From NCBI RefSeq assembly GCF_000963945.1, contig NZ_BAMW01000015.1, forward strand, positions 124,001 through 188,000: a stretch of DNA of 64,000 nt, in the 5' to 3' direction. Below the pieces are notes generated by a model that was given only the letters and a program-made list of their open reading frames with translations, was not told the DNA's origin and did not search any database. The first letter of the stretch is position 1; each line of letters opens with the position of its first letter. This document shows, piece by piece, positions 26,368-35,966 of the stretch. This stretch comes from Acetobacter indonesiensis. GTDB taxonomy: Bacteria; Pseudomonadota; Alphaproteobacteria; Acetobacterales; Acetobacteraceae. Both the position numbers and the translations under genes were made by a program.

Positions 26368-28458
26368 ATGGCGAAAATTCTGGGGCGTGCCCTTGTGCCG
26401 CTGGCAATTCTGGCCTGTGCGCCAGCTATTGTACCCTATGCCCATGCTGATGAAGGCATGTGGACAATGGACAACCTGCCCGTAAAACAGATGCAGGAAC
26501 GCTATCAGTTCACACCGTCAAAGGAGTGGATTGAACGCGTTACCAAGGCTTCAGCCCGTCTGGCTTTGGGGTGTTCTGCGTCTTTTGTATCAGCCGATGG
26601 ATTGGTGATGACCAATCATCACTGTGCGAATGAATGCCTTCAGCAGCTTTCAGGCAAAGGGCATAACTATTTTCAGGATGGTTACAGCGTTAAAAACCAG
26701 ACTGAAGAACAGCGTTGCCCGGCAATGGAACTCAACCAGCTTGATTCCATTACCGATGTAACAGACCGGATGCAGGCTGCCCTGAAAGGCAAGGAAGGCG
26801 AGGCCTATACCAAGGCGCGTCAGGCTGAAGAAAGCGCTATTGAAAAAGAATGTGCTGGCACAGACGCCAAGACATGGCGCTGCGATGTGATCAGCCTGTA
26901 TCATGGTGGTCGTACGGCCCTGTACCGCTACCGGCGTTATCAGGATGTGCGTATGGTCATGGCACCAGACCAGAACGCCGCTTTCTTTGGGGGCGACCCG
27001 GATAACTTCAATTTCCCGCGCTATGACCTCGATATGGCGTTCCTGCGGGTTTATGAAGACGGCAAACCCGCCAAGGTATCAGCGTATCTGCCATTCGACG
27101 CGGAAGGCCCCAAAGCGGGTGAACTGGTCTTTACGTCTGGTAACCCCGGTTCGACCGAGCGTGAAGTGCCGCTGGCAGACCTTGAGTTTTCCAGAAACAT
27201 GACAGTGCCATTTGTCATAGATCTCTATTCAGCGCTGGATGGGGCTTTGTGGCAGTACAGCCGTGAAAGCGTTGCGCACCATCAGGAAGCGCAGGAACGG
27301 ATTTTCGGTATTGAAAACAGCCTGAAAGTCTATCGCGGTCGGGTGCCGGTTCTGGCTGACCCCAAGCTGCTGGATGCCAAGGCAAAAAGCGAAGCCAGCC
27401 TGCGTGACTGGATTAACGCAGACGACTCTCGCAAGAAAATCTATGGCGACCCGTGGGCAAAAAATGCCAAGGCGCTGGCTGTTAAACAGCAGATTTTCAA
27501 ACCCTATGCCATGCTTGAAGGCTCAATGGGTTTGCAGGGAGAACTGTTCTCCTACGCCAAGTTGCTGGTGCGTGCTGCCAACGAACGTCAGAAACCCGAT
27601 GCCGAGCGTCTGACAGCGTATCATGATGCCCGTCTGCCTGCGCTTGAAGCGGAACTTGGTTCTACAGCGCCGGTTTATCCTGACCTCGAAAAGACCGAAC
27701 TTGCTTTCTCTCTCACCAAACTGCGTCAGGTTCTGGGCGCGGATGATGAGATTGTGAAAATGGTTCTGGGCAAGGCTGCCCCGGATGATCTGGCTGTATC
27801 GCTGGTCACTGGCAGCAAGCTGGCAGACCCCAAAGTGCGTCTGGCACTGTGGAAAGGTGGGGCCAAGGCGATTGAAGCGTCTCAGGACCCCATGATTGTT
27901 CTGGCCCGCAAGGTTGAGCCTCTGGCCCGTGCGCTGCGTAAGCGGATGGATGATGAAGTTGCTGCGCCGTCCCGTCAGGCAACGGAAGCGATGGCAAAAG
28001 CTCGCTTTGCGCGTGATGGCGTGTCCTCTTATCCGGATGCAACATTCACCCAGCGTCTGTCTTTCGGTCAGGTTAAAGGCTGGGACGAAAACGGAAAACA
28101 GATTGAACCCTTCACCTATTTCTCTGGTCTGTATGACCGGGCAACCGGGTCTGATCCGTTCAAACTGACCAAGCCGTGGCTGGACGCCAAGCCCCACCTG
28201 AACATGAAAACCCCGTTCGATTTTGCCTCTACTAATGACATTATCGGCGGTAATTCAGGCTCCCCGGTTATTGACGCAAAAGGTCATGCTGTCGGGCTGA
28301 TTTTTGACGGTAACATCCACTCGCTGGGTGGGGATTTCTATTATGATGAAAGCACCAACCGCGCCGTAGCGGTGGATAGTGCCGCCATTCTGGAATCCCT
28401 GAAGTCCGTTTACAAAAATCAGGCTCTGGCAGACGAACTAGTGAAAGGTCATCTGTAA
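26368..28458 (+). CDS. Secreted S46 family dipeptidyl-peptidase (DPP7/DPP11 type)
   Basis: A 696-residue periplasmic serine exopeptidase that removes dipeptides from peptide N-termini. A signal peptide ends near AHA (residue 27). Chymotrypsin-like triad residues are visible: His85 in TNHHC, Asp222 in RYDLDMAF, Ser630 in GGNSGSPV; the helical lid domain of the family lies between. The ATG at 26368 follows AGAGAG by about 9 bases; the frame opens 39 bp earlier. Function is probably peptide utilisation or turnover of secreted protein. The 187-bp gap before it shows no other gene. A strong terminator follows. Confidence 0.9.
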   Translation: MAKILGRALVPLAILACAPAIVPYAHADEGMWTMDNLPVKQMQERYQFTPSKEWIERVTKASARLALGCSASFVSADGLVMTNHHCANECLQQLSGKGHNYFQDGYSVKNQTEEQRCPAMELNQLDSITDVTDRMQAALKGKEGEAYTKARQAEESAIEKECAGTDAKTWRCDVISLYHGGRTALYRYRRYQDVRMVMAPDQNAAFFGGDPDNFNFPRYDLDMAFLRVYEDGKPAKVSAYLPFDAEGPKAGELVFTSGNPGSTEREVPLADLEFSRNMTVPFVIDLYSALDGALWQYSRESVAHHQEAQERIFGIENSLKVYRGRVPVLADPKLLDAKAKSEASLRDWINADDSRKKIYGDPWAKNAKALAVKQQIFKPYAMLEGSMGLQGELFSYAKLLVRAANERQKPDAERLTAYHDARLPALEAELGSTAPVYPDLEKTELAFSLTKLRQVLGADDEIVKMVLGKAAPDDLAVSLVTGSKLADPKVRLALWKGGAKAIEASQDPMIVLARKVEPLARALRKRMDDEVAAPSRQATEAMAKARFARDGVSSYPDATFTQRLSFGQVKGWDENGKQIEPFTYFSGLYDRATGSDPFKLTKPWLDAKPHLNMKTPFDFASTNDIIGGNSGSPVIDAKGHAVGLIFDGNIHSLGGDFYYDESTNRAVAVDSAAILESLKSVYKNQALADELVKGHL

Positions 28459-28508
28459 TCTGGCTGCCTAAGCGCGCCTTTACAGTCTATCGCTGTCTAT
28501 AAGTAAGT

Positions 28509-28542
28509 AGGCTCGCAGGGGAAACTCTGCGAGCCTTTCTGT
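28509..28542 (+). terminator. Rho-independent terminator after the S46 peptidase gene
   Basis: Perfect 10-bp stem AGGCTCGCAG (28509-28518) with CTGCGAGCCT (28527-28536), an 8-nt loop, then a T-rich run. Confidence 0.9.
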
Positions 28543-28694
28543 TTTGTGACGGGTGTGGTGACACAAAACCGTAACATATCCTCCGCTTCTCCTGTGCAAT
28601 CGCTTTGCAGTATGCTTTGCTTGGGCAAAATAAACGATGCACCACGCATGGCTTGGTGTGGACAAAACGAAGATGAACAGGGGAGACGGCAGCA

Positions 28695-30974
28695 GTGACG
28701 GCACAGGGGAAAAAGGGAACAAGATCCGCCAGTGCCACGAGGACGCCCGCCCGCAGGCGGACAGCCACGCGCAGCACGCCCCGGACGCCGCGTAAAAAAC
28801 CTGCTGCCCCCAAAATCACCTTTGACTCTCCACAACGGTTCATCAACCGTGAACTCTCTTGGCTGGATTTTAACCAGCGGGTGGTTGAAGAGGCCGATAA
28901 TACGCGTAATCCGCTGCTTGAGCGGCTGCGCTTCCTGTCCATCAGCGCCAGCAATCTGGATGAATTTTATTCCGTGCGTGTGGCCGGTCTGGTGGGGCAG
29001 GTGCGTGAAGGGCTGGTTGCCCTTTCCCCAGATGGACTGACACCTGTTGAACAGCTTGAAGCCGTGCGCGAACGCTGTGCGACCCTGCTGCGGGAACAGC
29101 AGCGGATATGGACAGAGCTGCGGGGTGCGCTTGCGCAGTCAGGGGTGGTTCTGTGCGATCCGTCTGATCTGTCTGATACAGACCGCGCATGGCTGGAAAC
29201 TTGCTTCATGGATCGGGTATTCCCCGTGCTCACGCCATTGGCGGTTGACCCGGCGCATCCGTTGCCGTTCATCCCGAATATGGGGCTGGCGCTAGGCCTG
29301 AGGCTACTATCGGCTGAAAACGGTGCGTTTGCCATGAACGCCCTTATTCTGCTGCCATCACAGGTTGAGCGCTTTATCCGTCTGCCGACGGAGCAGGGTG
29401 ATGCAGCCGGTAGCCGCACCATCCGTTTCATTCGGTTGGAAGATTTGATTACGCTCTGCATGGATAAGCTGTTCCCCGGCCTGACGGTGGGCGAAAGCGG
29501 CATGCTGCGCGTGGTCCGTGATACGGACGTGGAGTTTGAGGACGAAGCCGAAGATCTGGTTCGCTCCTACGAAACAGCCCTGAAGCGCCGCCGCCGTGGG
29601 GTCGTCATTCATCTTGATATGGAAGAACGGATACCTGACGAACTGGCCGAGGCTATAGCCTCTGGCCTTGATCTGCCGTCTGAAGAAATCGCCGTGCATT
29701 CAGGCATGATTGGCGTAGTTGATCTGAAGCAGATGATTGTGGATGACCGCCCTGATCTGCTGTTCAGCCCATACACGCCGCGTTTTCCTGAACGGATACT
29801 GGACTTCAATGGTGACTGCTTTGCCGCCATTCGGGCCAAGGACCTGTTGGTCCATCATCCGTTTGAAAGCTTTGACGTCGTGGTGCAGTTTCTGCGGCAG
29901 GCGGCCCTTGATCCGAATGTCATTGCTATCAAGCAGACCCTGTATCGCACATCGCGCGACTCACCTATTGTCAAAGCCCTGATTGAAGCGGCCGAGGCCG
30001 GGAAATCCGTCACGGCTATGGTAGAGCTTCGGGCCCGGTTTGATGAAGAAGCCAACATCCGTCTGGCGCGTGCGCTTGAAGCGGCTGGCGTGCAGGTGGT
30101 GTTTGGCTTTGCGGACCTGAAAACCCACGCCAAGCTCAGTCTTGTTGTGCGGCGCGAGGGCGCACAGGTGCGGTCTTACGCGCATTTTGGCACGGGAAAC
30201 TATCACCCCATCACCGCCAAGATTTACACGGATTTATCGTTCTTTACCTGCAAGCCAGAACTGGCGCGGGATTCTGCGCGGTTGTTCAATTACGTGACCG
30301 GCTACGCCATGCCTGCGGAAATGGAAGCGATTTCGTTCTCTCCCATCACCATCCGGCGCACGTTGATTGAGCTGATTGAAGAAGAAATGGCCCATGTCAA
30401 AGCGGGCCGTCCGGGCACAATCTGGCTGAAAATGAACTCGCTGGTTGACCCGGCGCTGATTGACCAGCTCTATCGGGCATCTTGCGCCGGGGTAAAAATT
30501 GTCGGGGTTATCCGGGGTATCTGCTGCTTGCGGCCCGGTGTGCCGGGTTTGTCTGAAAACATCCGTATCAAATCCATTGTCGGGCGTTTTCTGGAACATT
30601 CGCGTATTTTTGCGTTTGGTAATGGGCATCGCCTGCCGTCACGCTATGCAAAGGTCTATCTGTCTTCCGCTGACTGGATGACCAGAAACATGGACTGGCG
30701 CGTCGAAAGCATGGTGCCGGTGACAAACCAGACCGTGCATGCCCAGATGCTAGGGCAGATTATGGTGTCAAACCTGAAGGATAATCTGCAATCCTGGATG
30801 CTGGAACAGAATGGCGCGTGGCACAGGCTTAGCCCGGGTGCGCGCCCGTTCTCGGCACATGACTGGTTCATGACGCATCCGTCGCTTTCTGGCCGTGGGT
30901 CTGCCGCGCATGAAGGGCCTATCCGCGCTCCGGCTTCTCTGCCGTCATCAAAGGACATGCTGTTTGATGAATAA
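28695..30974 (+). CDS. ppk1: Polyphosphate kinase 1
   Basis: Polymerises the gamma-phosphate of ATP into inorganic polyphosphate, reversibly, at the membrane. 759 residues, compared with about 690 for the family; the surplus is an N-terminal tail (1-40) rich in Lys, Arg, Thr and Pro. The kinase domains begin at [13 protein letters not shown]. The autophosphorylated histidine is H497 in [10 protein letters not shown], and the second active-site histidine is H635 in FLEHSRIF. The start is GTG at 28695 with GGGAG upstream. ppx follows 64 bp later, so synthesis and breakdown of polyphosphate are coupled in one unit. Confidence 0.96.
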   Translation: MTAQGKKGTRSASATRTPARRRTATRSTPRTPRKKPAAPKITFDSPQRFINRELSWLDFNQRVVEEADNTRNPLLERLRFLSISASNLDEFYSVRVAGLVGQVREGLVALSPDGLTPVEQLEAVRERCATLLREQQRIWTELRGALAQSGVVLCDPSDLSDTDRAWLETCFMDRVFPVLTPLAVDPAHPLPFIPNMGLALGLRLLSAENGAFAMNALILLPSQVERFIRLPTEQGDAAGSRTIRFIRLEDLITLCMDKLFPGLTVGESGMLRVVRDTDVEFEDEAEDLVRSYETALKRRRRGVVIHLDMEERIPDELAEAIASGLDLPSEEIAVHSGMIGVVDLKQMIVDDRPDLLFSPYTPRFPERILDFNGDCFAAIRAKDLLVHHPFESFDVVVQFLRQAALDPNVIAIKQTLYRTSRDSPIVKALIEAAEAGKSVTAMVELRARFDEEANIRLARALEAAGVQVVFGFADLKTHAKLSLVVRREGAQVRSYAHFGTGNYHPITAKIYTDLSFFTCKPELARDSARLFNYVTGYAMPAEMEAISFSPITIRRTLIELIEEEMAHVKAGRPGTIWLKMNSLVDPALIDQLYRASCAGVKIVGVIRGICCLRPGVPGLSENIRIKSIVGRFLEHSRIFAFGNGHRLPSRYAKVYLSSADWMTRNMDWRVESMVPVTNQTVHAQMLGQIMVSNLKDNLQSWMLEQNGAWHRLSPGARPFSAHDWFMTHPSLSGRGSAAHEGPIRAPASLPSSKDMLFDE

Positions 30975-31038
30975 AAGAGTTTGCAAACAGAAGCCGTGCA
31001 GGGTTTTCCCGCTGTGTTTTCCAGAGTAAAACGCCTGC

Positions 31039-32535
31039 ATGCAAACTGATACACCACGCCGTTCGGCCGTTGTTGATCTGGGCTCCAATTCGGTTCGCCT
31101 TGTGGTTTTTGAAGGTGTATCGCGGAACCCTGTTCCTATTTTCAATGAAAAGGCCGTTCTGCGTCTTGGGCGGGGCCTGACGGCCACTGGCCGCCTGAAC
31201 GAAGAAGGTGTCAGCATGGCTATGGAAGTGCTCAGTCGCTTCCACGCCATTGCCCGCGCCATGAACGCCGAGCCCTTTGAGATTCTGGCTACTGCTGCCG
31301 TGCGTGACGCCACCAATGGCCCGGATTTTGTCAAAGCATTGCGCGAGAATATGCCGGGGGTGCCTATCCGTATTCTCTCGGGTGAGGAAGAAGCTGATCA
31401 TTCTGCCATTGGCGTGATGTGCGGCATCCCGGAAGCATCTGGGCTGGTAGCGGACGTTGGCGGTGGGTCGCTTGAACTGATCAGACTGACAAGTAATGGC
31501 CGACACGACGCCAATACCCTGCCGCTGGGTGTTATCAGACTGAGCGACCGCGCGAAGGGCGATCTGAATGTCGCCAAAAATCTGGCAGATGCGGATATTG
31601 GCGGGGTGGACTGGTTGCCGCAGGTAAAAGGCGGTACATTATATCTGGTGGGCGGGGCCTTCCGTGCGCTTGCGCGTTTGCATATTGCCCGCATGCAATA
31701 CCCGCTAAACATTGTCCATTATTACACTCTTGGCCTTGAAGAGGCACGAGAAATGACGGGCTGGTTGCTCCATGCGCCGCGCCGTAGCCTTGAACGCCTG
31801 CCGGGGGCTCCTAAAAAACGGCTGGATGATATTCCGTTTGCCGCCACGGTGCTGCGCCGCTTACTGCGCAAGGTTCAGCCTGAACGGGTGATTTTCTGCG
31901 TCGATGGCCTGCGTGAAGGCTGGTACATGCTGAATGTTGCACCGGATTTTCTGCCGCAGGACCCGATGCAGGTTGTCGCGCACGATATGTGCAGCCGTCT
32001 GGGCCGCAGCAATACGCTGCCCGATGTTCTGATGAACTGGACAAACGGGCTGTTTGCGGACGAAACGCTGCATCAATCGCATTTGCGCCGCATTGCCTGC
32101 TGGCTGTCAGATGTGGGTAGCCATGATCACCCGGAATATCGTGCTGAACAGACATACTGGCGTATTTTGCGCCTACAGGGCGTTGGCTTTGACCATGAAG
32201 CCCGTGCGTGGCTGTCTCTGGCACTGGCGGTTCGCTACGCGGCTGACCTGAACGCCGAGTTCCTGTCAACATCCAGAACCCTGCTGGATGAAAAGCAGTG
32301 GAAGCAGGCAGTTGTTCTGGGGCTGGCTCTTCGGTTGGCTTATTCTGTCTCAGGCGGTACGGACGTGTTGCTTGAAGGCACGGCCCTGACATGGGAAGGC
32401 AGGGAACTTGTGCTGCGCCTCGGGTCCTCTCGCGTGGCCGTGCGCGGTGAAAGCGTGGGCCGAGGGCTGACCCGCTTGGGGCAGGCGCTTGAGGTCCAGA
32501 CACGTGTTGAAGCAGAACAGTTGGTTACGCCCTAA
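31039..32535 (+). CDS. ppx: Exopolyphosphatase / guanosine pentaphosphate phosphatase family
   Basis: Ppx/GppA phosphatase of the actin-like ATPase superfamily, 498 residues. The two nucleotide/polyphosphate-binding motifs are VVDLGSNSVRLVVF (about 11-24) and VADVGGGSLELI (about 138-149); an HD-like C-terminal helical domain follows. It releases phosphate from polyphosphate ends or from pppGpp; its place directly after ppk1 favours polyphosphate. The following 209-bp gap contains only a GC hairpin (32595-32615) and the start region of the next gene. Confidence 0.94.
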   Translation: MQTDTPRRSAVVDLGSNSVRLVVFEGVSRNPVPIFNEKAVLRLGRGLTATGRLNEEGVSMAMEVLSRFHAIARAMNAEPFEILATAAVRDATNGPDFVKALRENMPGVPIRILSGEEEADHSAIGVMCGIPEASGLVADVGGGSLELIRLTSNGRHDANTLPLGVIRLSDRAKGDLNVAKNLADADIGGVDWLPQVKGGTLYLVGGAFRALARLHIARMQYPLNIVHYYTLGLEEAREMTGWLLHAPRRSLERLPGAPKKRLDDIPFAATVLRRLLRKVQPERVIFCVDGLREGWYMLNVAPDFLPQDPMQVVAHDMCSRLGRSNTLPDVLMNWTNGLFADETLHQSHLRRIACWLSDVGSHDHPEYRAEQTYWRILRLQGVGFDHEARAWLSLALAVRYAADLNAEFLSTSRTLLDEKQWKQAVVLGLALRLAYSVSGGTDVLLEGTALTWEGRELVLRLGSSRVAVRGESVGRGLTRLGQALEVQTRVEAEQLVTP

Positions 32536-32744
32536 CTCAGTGCTGGTTGCCCCCTCTTTTTAGCGAAACAGGTTTGCAGGGAAACCAAAGGTTTGTTCAT
32601 CCCTTAGGGGTGGACAAGCCTGTCTGTTCTGGGCACCATTACAAAATCTACACCTAATCCGGCAGATGTCTGGTTTCAGGCATGACGTTGTGTTTGACCT
32701 GCGGGACAAGGGCATCCGTGACCGTAGTCAGTGGAAAATAGCAC

Positions 32745-35084
32745 GTGCCTTCTGATGAGATAATCGACCCGACCTTGCAGCACGATGTCTCCGTGCGCCG
32801 TGTGCTGTTGCATCTGGTTTTGCCGCTGCTGTCGCTGGTGTTGGGGATTGTGGCGGTTATCCTCATTGGTGTGCATTCCTACCGCACGACCCGCGCCGGT
32901 GTGGAAACACTGACGCATGAACTGCTGGGGGCTGTTCAGCACTATATTGCGCAGGAAGTCTCGGACTACATCAGGCCGGCTCTGGGCGGGAACATTATTG
33001 CCAGCAGCATGATAGAGCATGTGCCCGCCGGTGTGCAGGAACGTGTGTTCTATTCATATGGCGCAGCCATGCTACGCAGCATCCCGCAGTTGCAGTCATT
33101 CTATCTGGCGGATGATCAGGGTCACTTCATTCTGATCACCCGGCATGGAAAAGACGGAAAACAGCAGGAGCGCACGACGCTGCAAGTGCATGATAGTCGT
33201 AAGGTTTTTCACCACGACTATTACACAGACGACGGCGTAAAGGTGGGCGAAGCAGATGACCCTGCGCCCGAAGACTATGACCCGCGCAAACGGGCCTGGT
33301 ATCAGAATACCGAGGGCACGGACGCTATTAAATGGACCCAGCCGTTCCTGTTTCCGACGGATAAGCAGTTTGTCATGACCAGTTCGCTGCGCTTCAAAGG
33401 GCAGGATGGTCATACACTGGTTTTTGCAACCAATATTTCTCTGAACGCGCTCAGTACTTTTCTGGACAATATCAAGGTCGGGAAGTCGGGTAACGCCATT
33501 GTTCTTGATAAACAGGGGCGGGTGATGGCGGGCCGTAATCTGATGCAGATTGCAGAATCTGCCGGGTGGGACCCGAACAAGATGGTGCTCGACCCTAAAA
33601 CCCATCCGGTTTTTGCGCGCGGGTATGATCATTACCGCGTGCATGGTCTGGGGCCGCGCAGCTTCACCATTAATGGCAAGCAATATGTTACCATTGCTGC
33701 GCCGCTTCCCAATTCGACTGAAGGGTGGATATTGCTGCTTTCCGCCCCTGAAAGTGATTTTGCCAGCTTTGCCAAACAGAGCAGCCAGCAGAGCCTTCAG
33801 TTTGCAGGCGTTATCATTACCTTTTCGCTGGTCTTGGCCGCATTGCTTATCCGGCAGGTTCGCCGGTCAGAGCGGAGTGCCCGGCTTCTCAAGCGGCAGG
33901 ATACACAGATTGCCCACGAAACTTCTGCCGTGCAGCAGGTGGCGGCCACGCCTGCATTGTTTGACCCGGCGAATGACGCTTTGGTGCTGACTGAACAACT
34001 TGCCTACATAACCAATGCGCATCGCGCCAGCATCTGGCGGTTTCTGCACGATGGGTCAGCCATGATCTGCGAAGATTCGTATGATCAGAAGCAGGATGCC
34101 CATTCCGGCGGTTTTGAAATGTCGCGTTCCGAACTGGATGAGTTTTTCAAAGCGGTTGAGGATGGTGAAGCCTTTACGCTCCCCAATGCGGCGATAGACG
34201 CCCGCACAACCCAGTTTGAACGGCTGGTCATGCGTGAAATTGGCACGCATGTTCTGGCGGTTTACCCCATTCATGGTGCAGGCGGCGTATTGGGTGCTGT
34301 GGTGCTTGAGGATGCGACCATGGCCCCGCATCTGGTTTATTTTGTTGACCTTGTGGCGTCTATTGCCGGTATGCGGCTAATGGCGTTGCAGGGCGTTTCT
34401 TCCCCGGAAGATGAAAAAGCATCAGGCGATGACGGCGGATTCCACGCTGCATTGCAAAACGCAGCGTCTCTGCCCGCAACCCGTTTTGATAATATGCTGA
34501 TGCATGCGCCAGAAGTGGGCGGTGTCAGTTCATCGGGGATTTACCCGGCTGTTGCCGTGCTGGTCATTACGTTTTCTGACCCCGTTGTGGATGGAGAGAA
34601 AGAGACCGAGGGTCTGCTGGCCTTGATCAATCAGTTGGCCACCGAAGTGCAACGTGTTGCGCAGGAGCGGAAACTGTTTGCGGTTGAGGTCGCCGGTCAC
34701 AGGATGATCTGCATGGCAGGCTGCACGCCAGATGAAGACCCGACAGCCGTGATCCGCATGGCAGATGCCGCGTTGACGATGCGAGAAACCTTCATGGCGG
34801 CGCTGGCCGCAGCCGACCTTGAACCCGTGTTTACCATGGGGCTGGATTACGGGGCTGCGTTTGGTGGCGCTGTTGGGGAAGACCCGAAAGTGTTCAACCT
34901 GTGGGGGCAGACTGTTTCTTTGGCCGAGCTGATGGCGCAGGGGGCAGCAGACGCAGGCACCATTCAGGTGACGGAGCGGGTCTATAGTGCGCTACGTGAC
35001 CGTTATCTGTTCCGCAGCCGTGGGGCATTCTTTGCACCACATCTGGGGCTGGGGCGTGCCTACGTTCTGGCAGCGCGACGATGA
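32745..35084 (+). CDS. Membrane sensor: Cache domain, GAF-like domain and degenerate class III cyclase domain
   Basis: A 779-residue protein starting at GTG. One membrane helix (about 20-42), a large periplasmic region resembling a double Cache domain (about 45-345, with the DPRKRAWYQ motif), a second helix (352-370), a GAF-like region (about 410-545) and a C-terminal class III adenylate/guanylate cyclase-homology domain (about 600-779). In the last, every catalytic position I can align by eye is lost: the two metal Asp positions read Thr609 (VLVITF) and His652 (VAGHRM), and the Asn and Arg of the transition-state motif read Ser725 and Leu729 in WGQTVSLAELM. It is probably a non-catalytic, ligand-sensing regulator. 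The stop overlaps the mlaE-like start (ATGA). Confidence 0.8.
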   Translation: MPSDEIIDPTLQHDVSVRRVLLHLVLPLLSLVLGIVAVILIGVHSYRTTRAGVETLTHELLGAVQHYIAQEVSDYIRPALGGNIIASSMIEHVPAGVQERVFYSYGAAMLRSIPQLQSFYLADDQGHFILITRHGKDGKQQERTTLQVHDSRKVFHHDYYTDDGVKVGEADDPAPEDYDPRKRAWYQNTEGTDAIKWTQPFLFPTDKQFVMTSSLRFKGQDGHTLVFATNISLNALSTFLDNIKVGKSGNAIVLDKQGRVMAGRNLMQIAESAGWDPNKMVLDPKTHPVFARGYDHYRVHGLGPRSFTINGKQYVTIAAPLPNSTEGWILLLSAPESDFASFAKQSSQQSLQFAGVIITFSLVLAALLIRQVRRSERSARLLKRQDTQIAHETSAVQQVAATPALFDPANDALVLTEQLAYITNAHRASIWRFLHDGSAMICEDSYDQKQDAHSGGFEMSRSELDEFFKAVEDGEAFTLPNAAIDARTTQFERLVMREIGTHVLAVYPIHGAGGVLGAVVLEDATMAPHLVYFVDLVASIAGMRLMALQGVSSPEDEKASGDDGGFHAALQNAASLPATRFDNMLMHAPEVGGVSSSGIYPAVAVLVITFSDPVVDGEKETEGLLALINQLATEVQRVAQERKLFAVEVAGHRMICMAGCTPDEDPTAVIRMADAALTMRETFMAALAAADLEPVFTMGLDYGAAFGGAVGEDPKVFNLWGQTVSLAELMAQGAADAGTIQVTERVYSALRDRYLFRSRGAFFAPHLGLGRAYVLAARR

Positions 35085-35965
35085 GCGCCGCCCCGCGCGA
35101 ACCCGGTGCAGACCGTGACCCGGTGCTGGAGGCCGATACCGCCAGCCGAAACGTGCACCAGCGTTTTGTTCTGCATGAATGGATACGCGTCAAGCTGGCA
35201 TGGTTGGGCAGGCTGACACGGCATCAGGCATGGTTTCTGCTCATCATGCTTGGCGCAAGCTGGGGGGTGGTGTTTGAAAGTTTCCGCTCCCACTCATGGC
35301 GCAGAACGGTCCGGTATGAATTCGGCGTTACGCTGAACAGTGTTATTGGTGGGGGGCTGATTGCCACGCTGTTTACTGGCACCCTGACTGGTGTGGCTGC
35401 GGTGTCGCAGACCATTTACTGGCTGGGTTTTGCTGGTTTGGCCAAAATGACAGGCTCTATCCTGATCAATGTTGTGGTGCGTGAAATTGCGCCTATTCTG
35501 GTTGGCATCATGCTGCTGGGCCGCAATGGGATGCTGTCCGTTACGGAACTTGGGTTGCTGACAACGGGCGGGCAGATACGCTCCATGCAGGCGCAGGGGC
35601 TTGATCCGTTTCTGCTTCTGGTTGTGCCCCGCACGCTGGCGTTTACGGTTGGCGGGTTTACGCTGGGTATTCTGTTTTCTTTCGCGGCCCTGCTGACAGG
35701 GTACGTTATCAGTCGGATATCGGGTGTTATTACCAATCCGGTCTGGACGTTTTTTTATGATGTGGTGGTTGCCATGTCGCACATGGATTATCTGATCATT
35801 CCTCTAAAATTTATTACCGTGGGGTTTGTGGTCGGGTTGGGGGGCTGCCTGACCGGGTTGACCGCCACCAGTGAAGATAATCTGCGTACGCTGTTGCCTC
35901 GTGGTTTTTCGCGCGGGCTGCTGATTGTCATGGCAGTCAGCGTTCTGTTCAGTCTGGACCTGTAA
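35081..35965 (+). CDS. MlaE-family ABC transporter permease
   Basis: Inner-membrane permease of MCE/Mla-type phospholipid transport systems, 294 residues. After a hydrophilic N-terminus (1-60) come membrane segments typical of MlaE, with the conserved regions TGTLTGVAAVSQ, VVREIAPILVGIMLLGRNG, ELGLLTTGGQIRSMQAQGLDP and FVVGLGGCLTG. The E-x-G-x2-x2-T-x-G-Q-IRSM stretch is the coupling-helix region that contacts the ATPase. Translationally coupled to the upstream cyclase-like sensor by 4 bp, with the ABC-like gene directly behind it. Confidence 0.92.
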   Translation: MSAAPREPGADRDPVLEADTASRNVHQRFVLHEWIRVKLAWLGRLTRHQAWFLLIMLGASWGVVFESFRSHSWRRTVRYEFGVTLNSVIGGGLIATLFTGTLTGVAAVSQTIYWLGFAGLAKMTGSILINVVVREIAPILVGIMLLGRNGMLSVTELGLLTTGGQIRSMQAQGLDPFLLLVVPRTLAFTVGGFTLGILFSFAALLTGYVISRISGVITNPVWTFFYDVVVAMSHMDYLIIPLKFITVGFVVGLGGCLTGLTATSEDNLRTLLPRGFSRGLLIVMAVSVLFSLDL

Positions 35966-35966
35966 G

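Noticed and set aside
31811-32503. Open frame of 230 codons opposite ppx
   Set aside because: Antisense to a complete ppx; no ribosome site or domain.
32595-32615. GTTCATCCC-TTA-GGGGTGGAC hairpin as terminator of ppx
   Set aside because: Contains G-T pairs and no T run follows; not enough to call a terminator.
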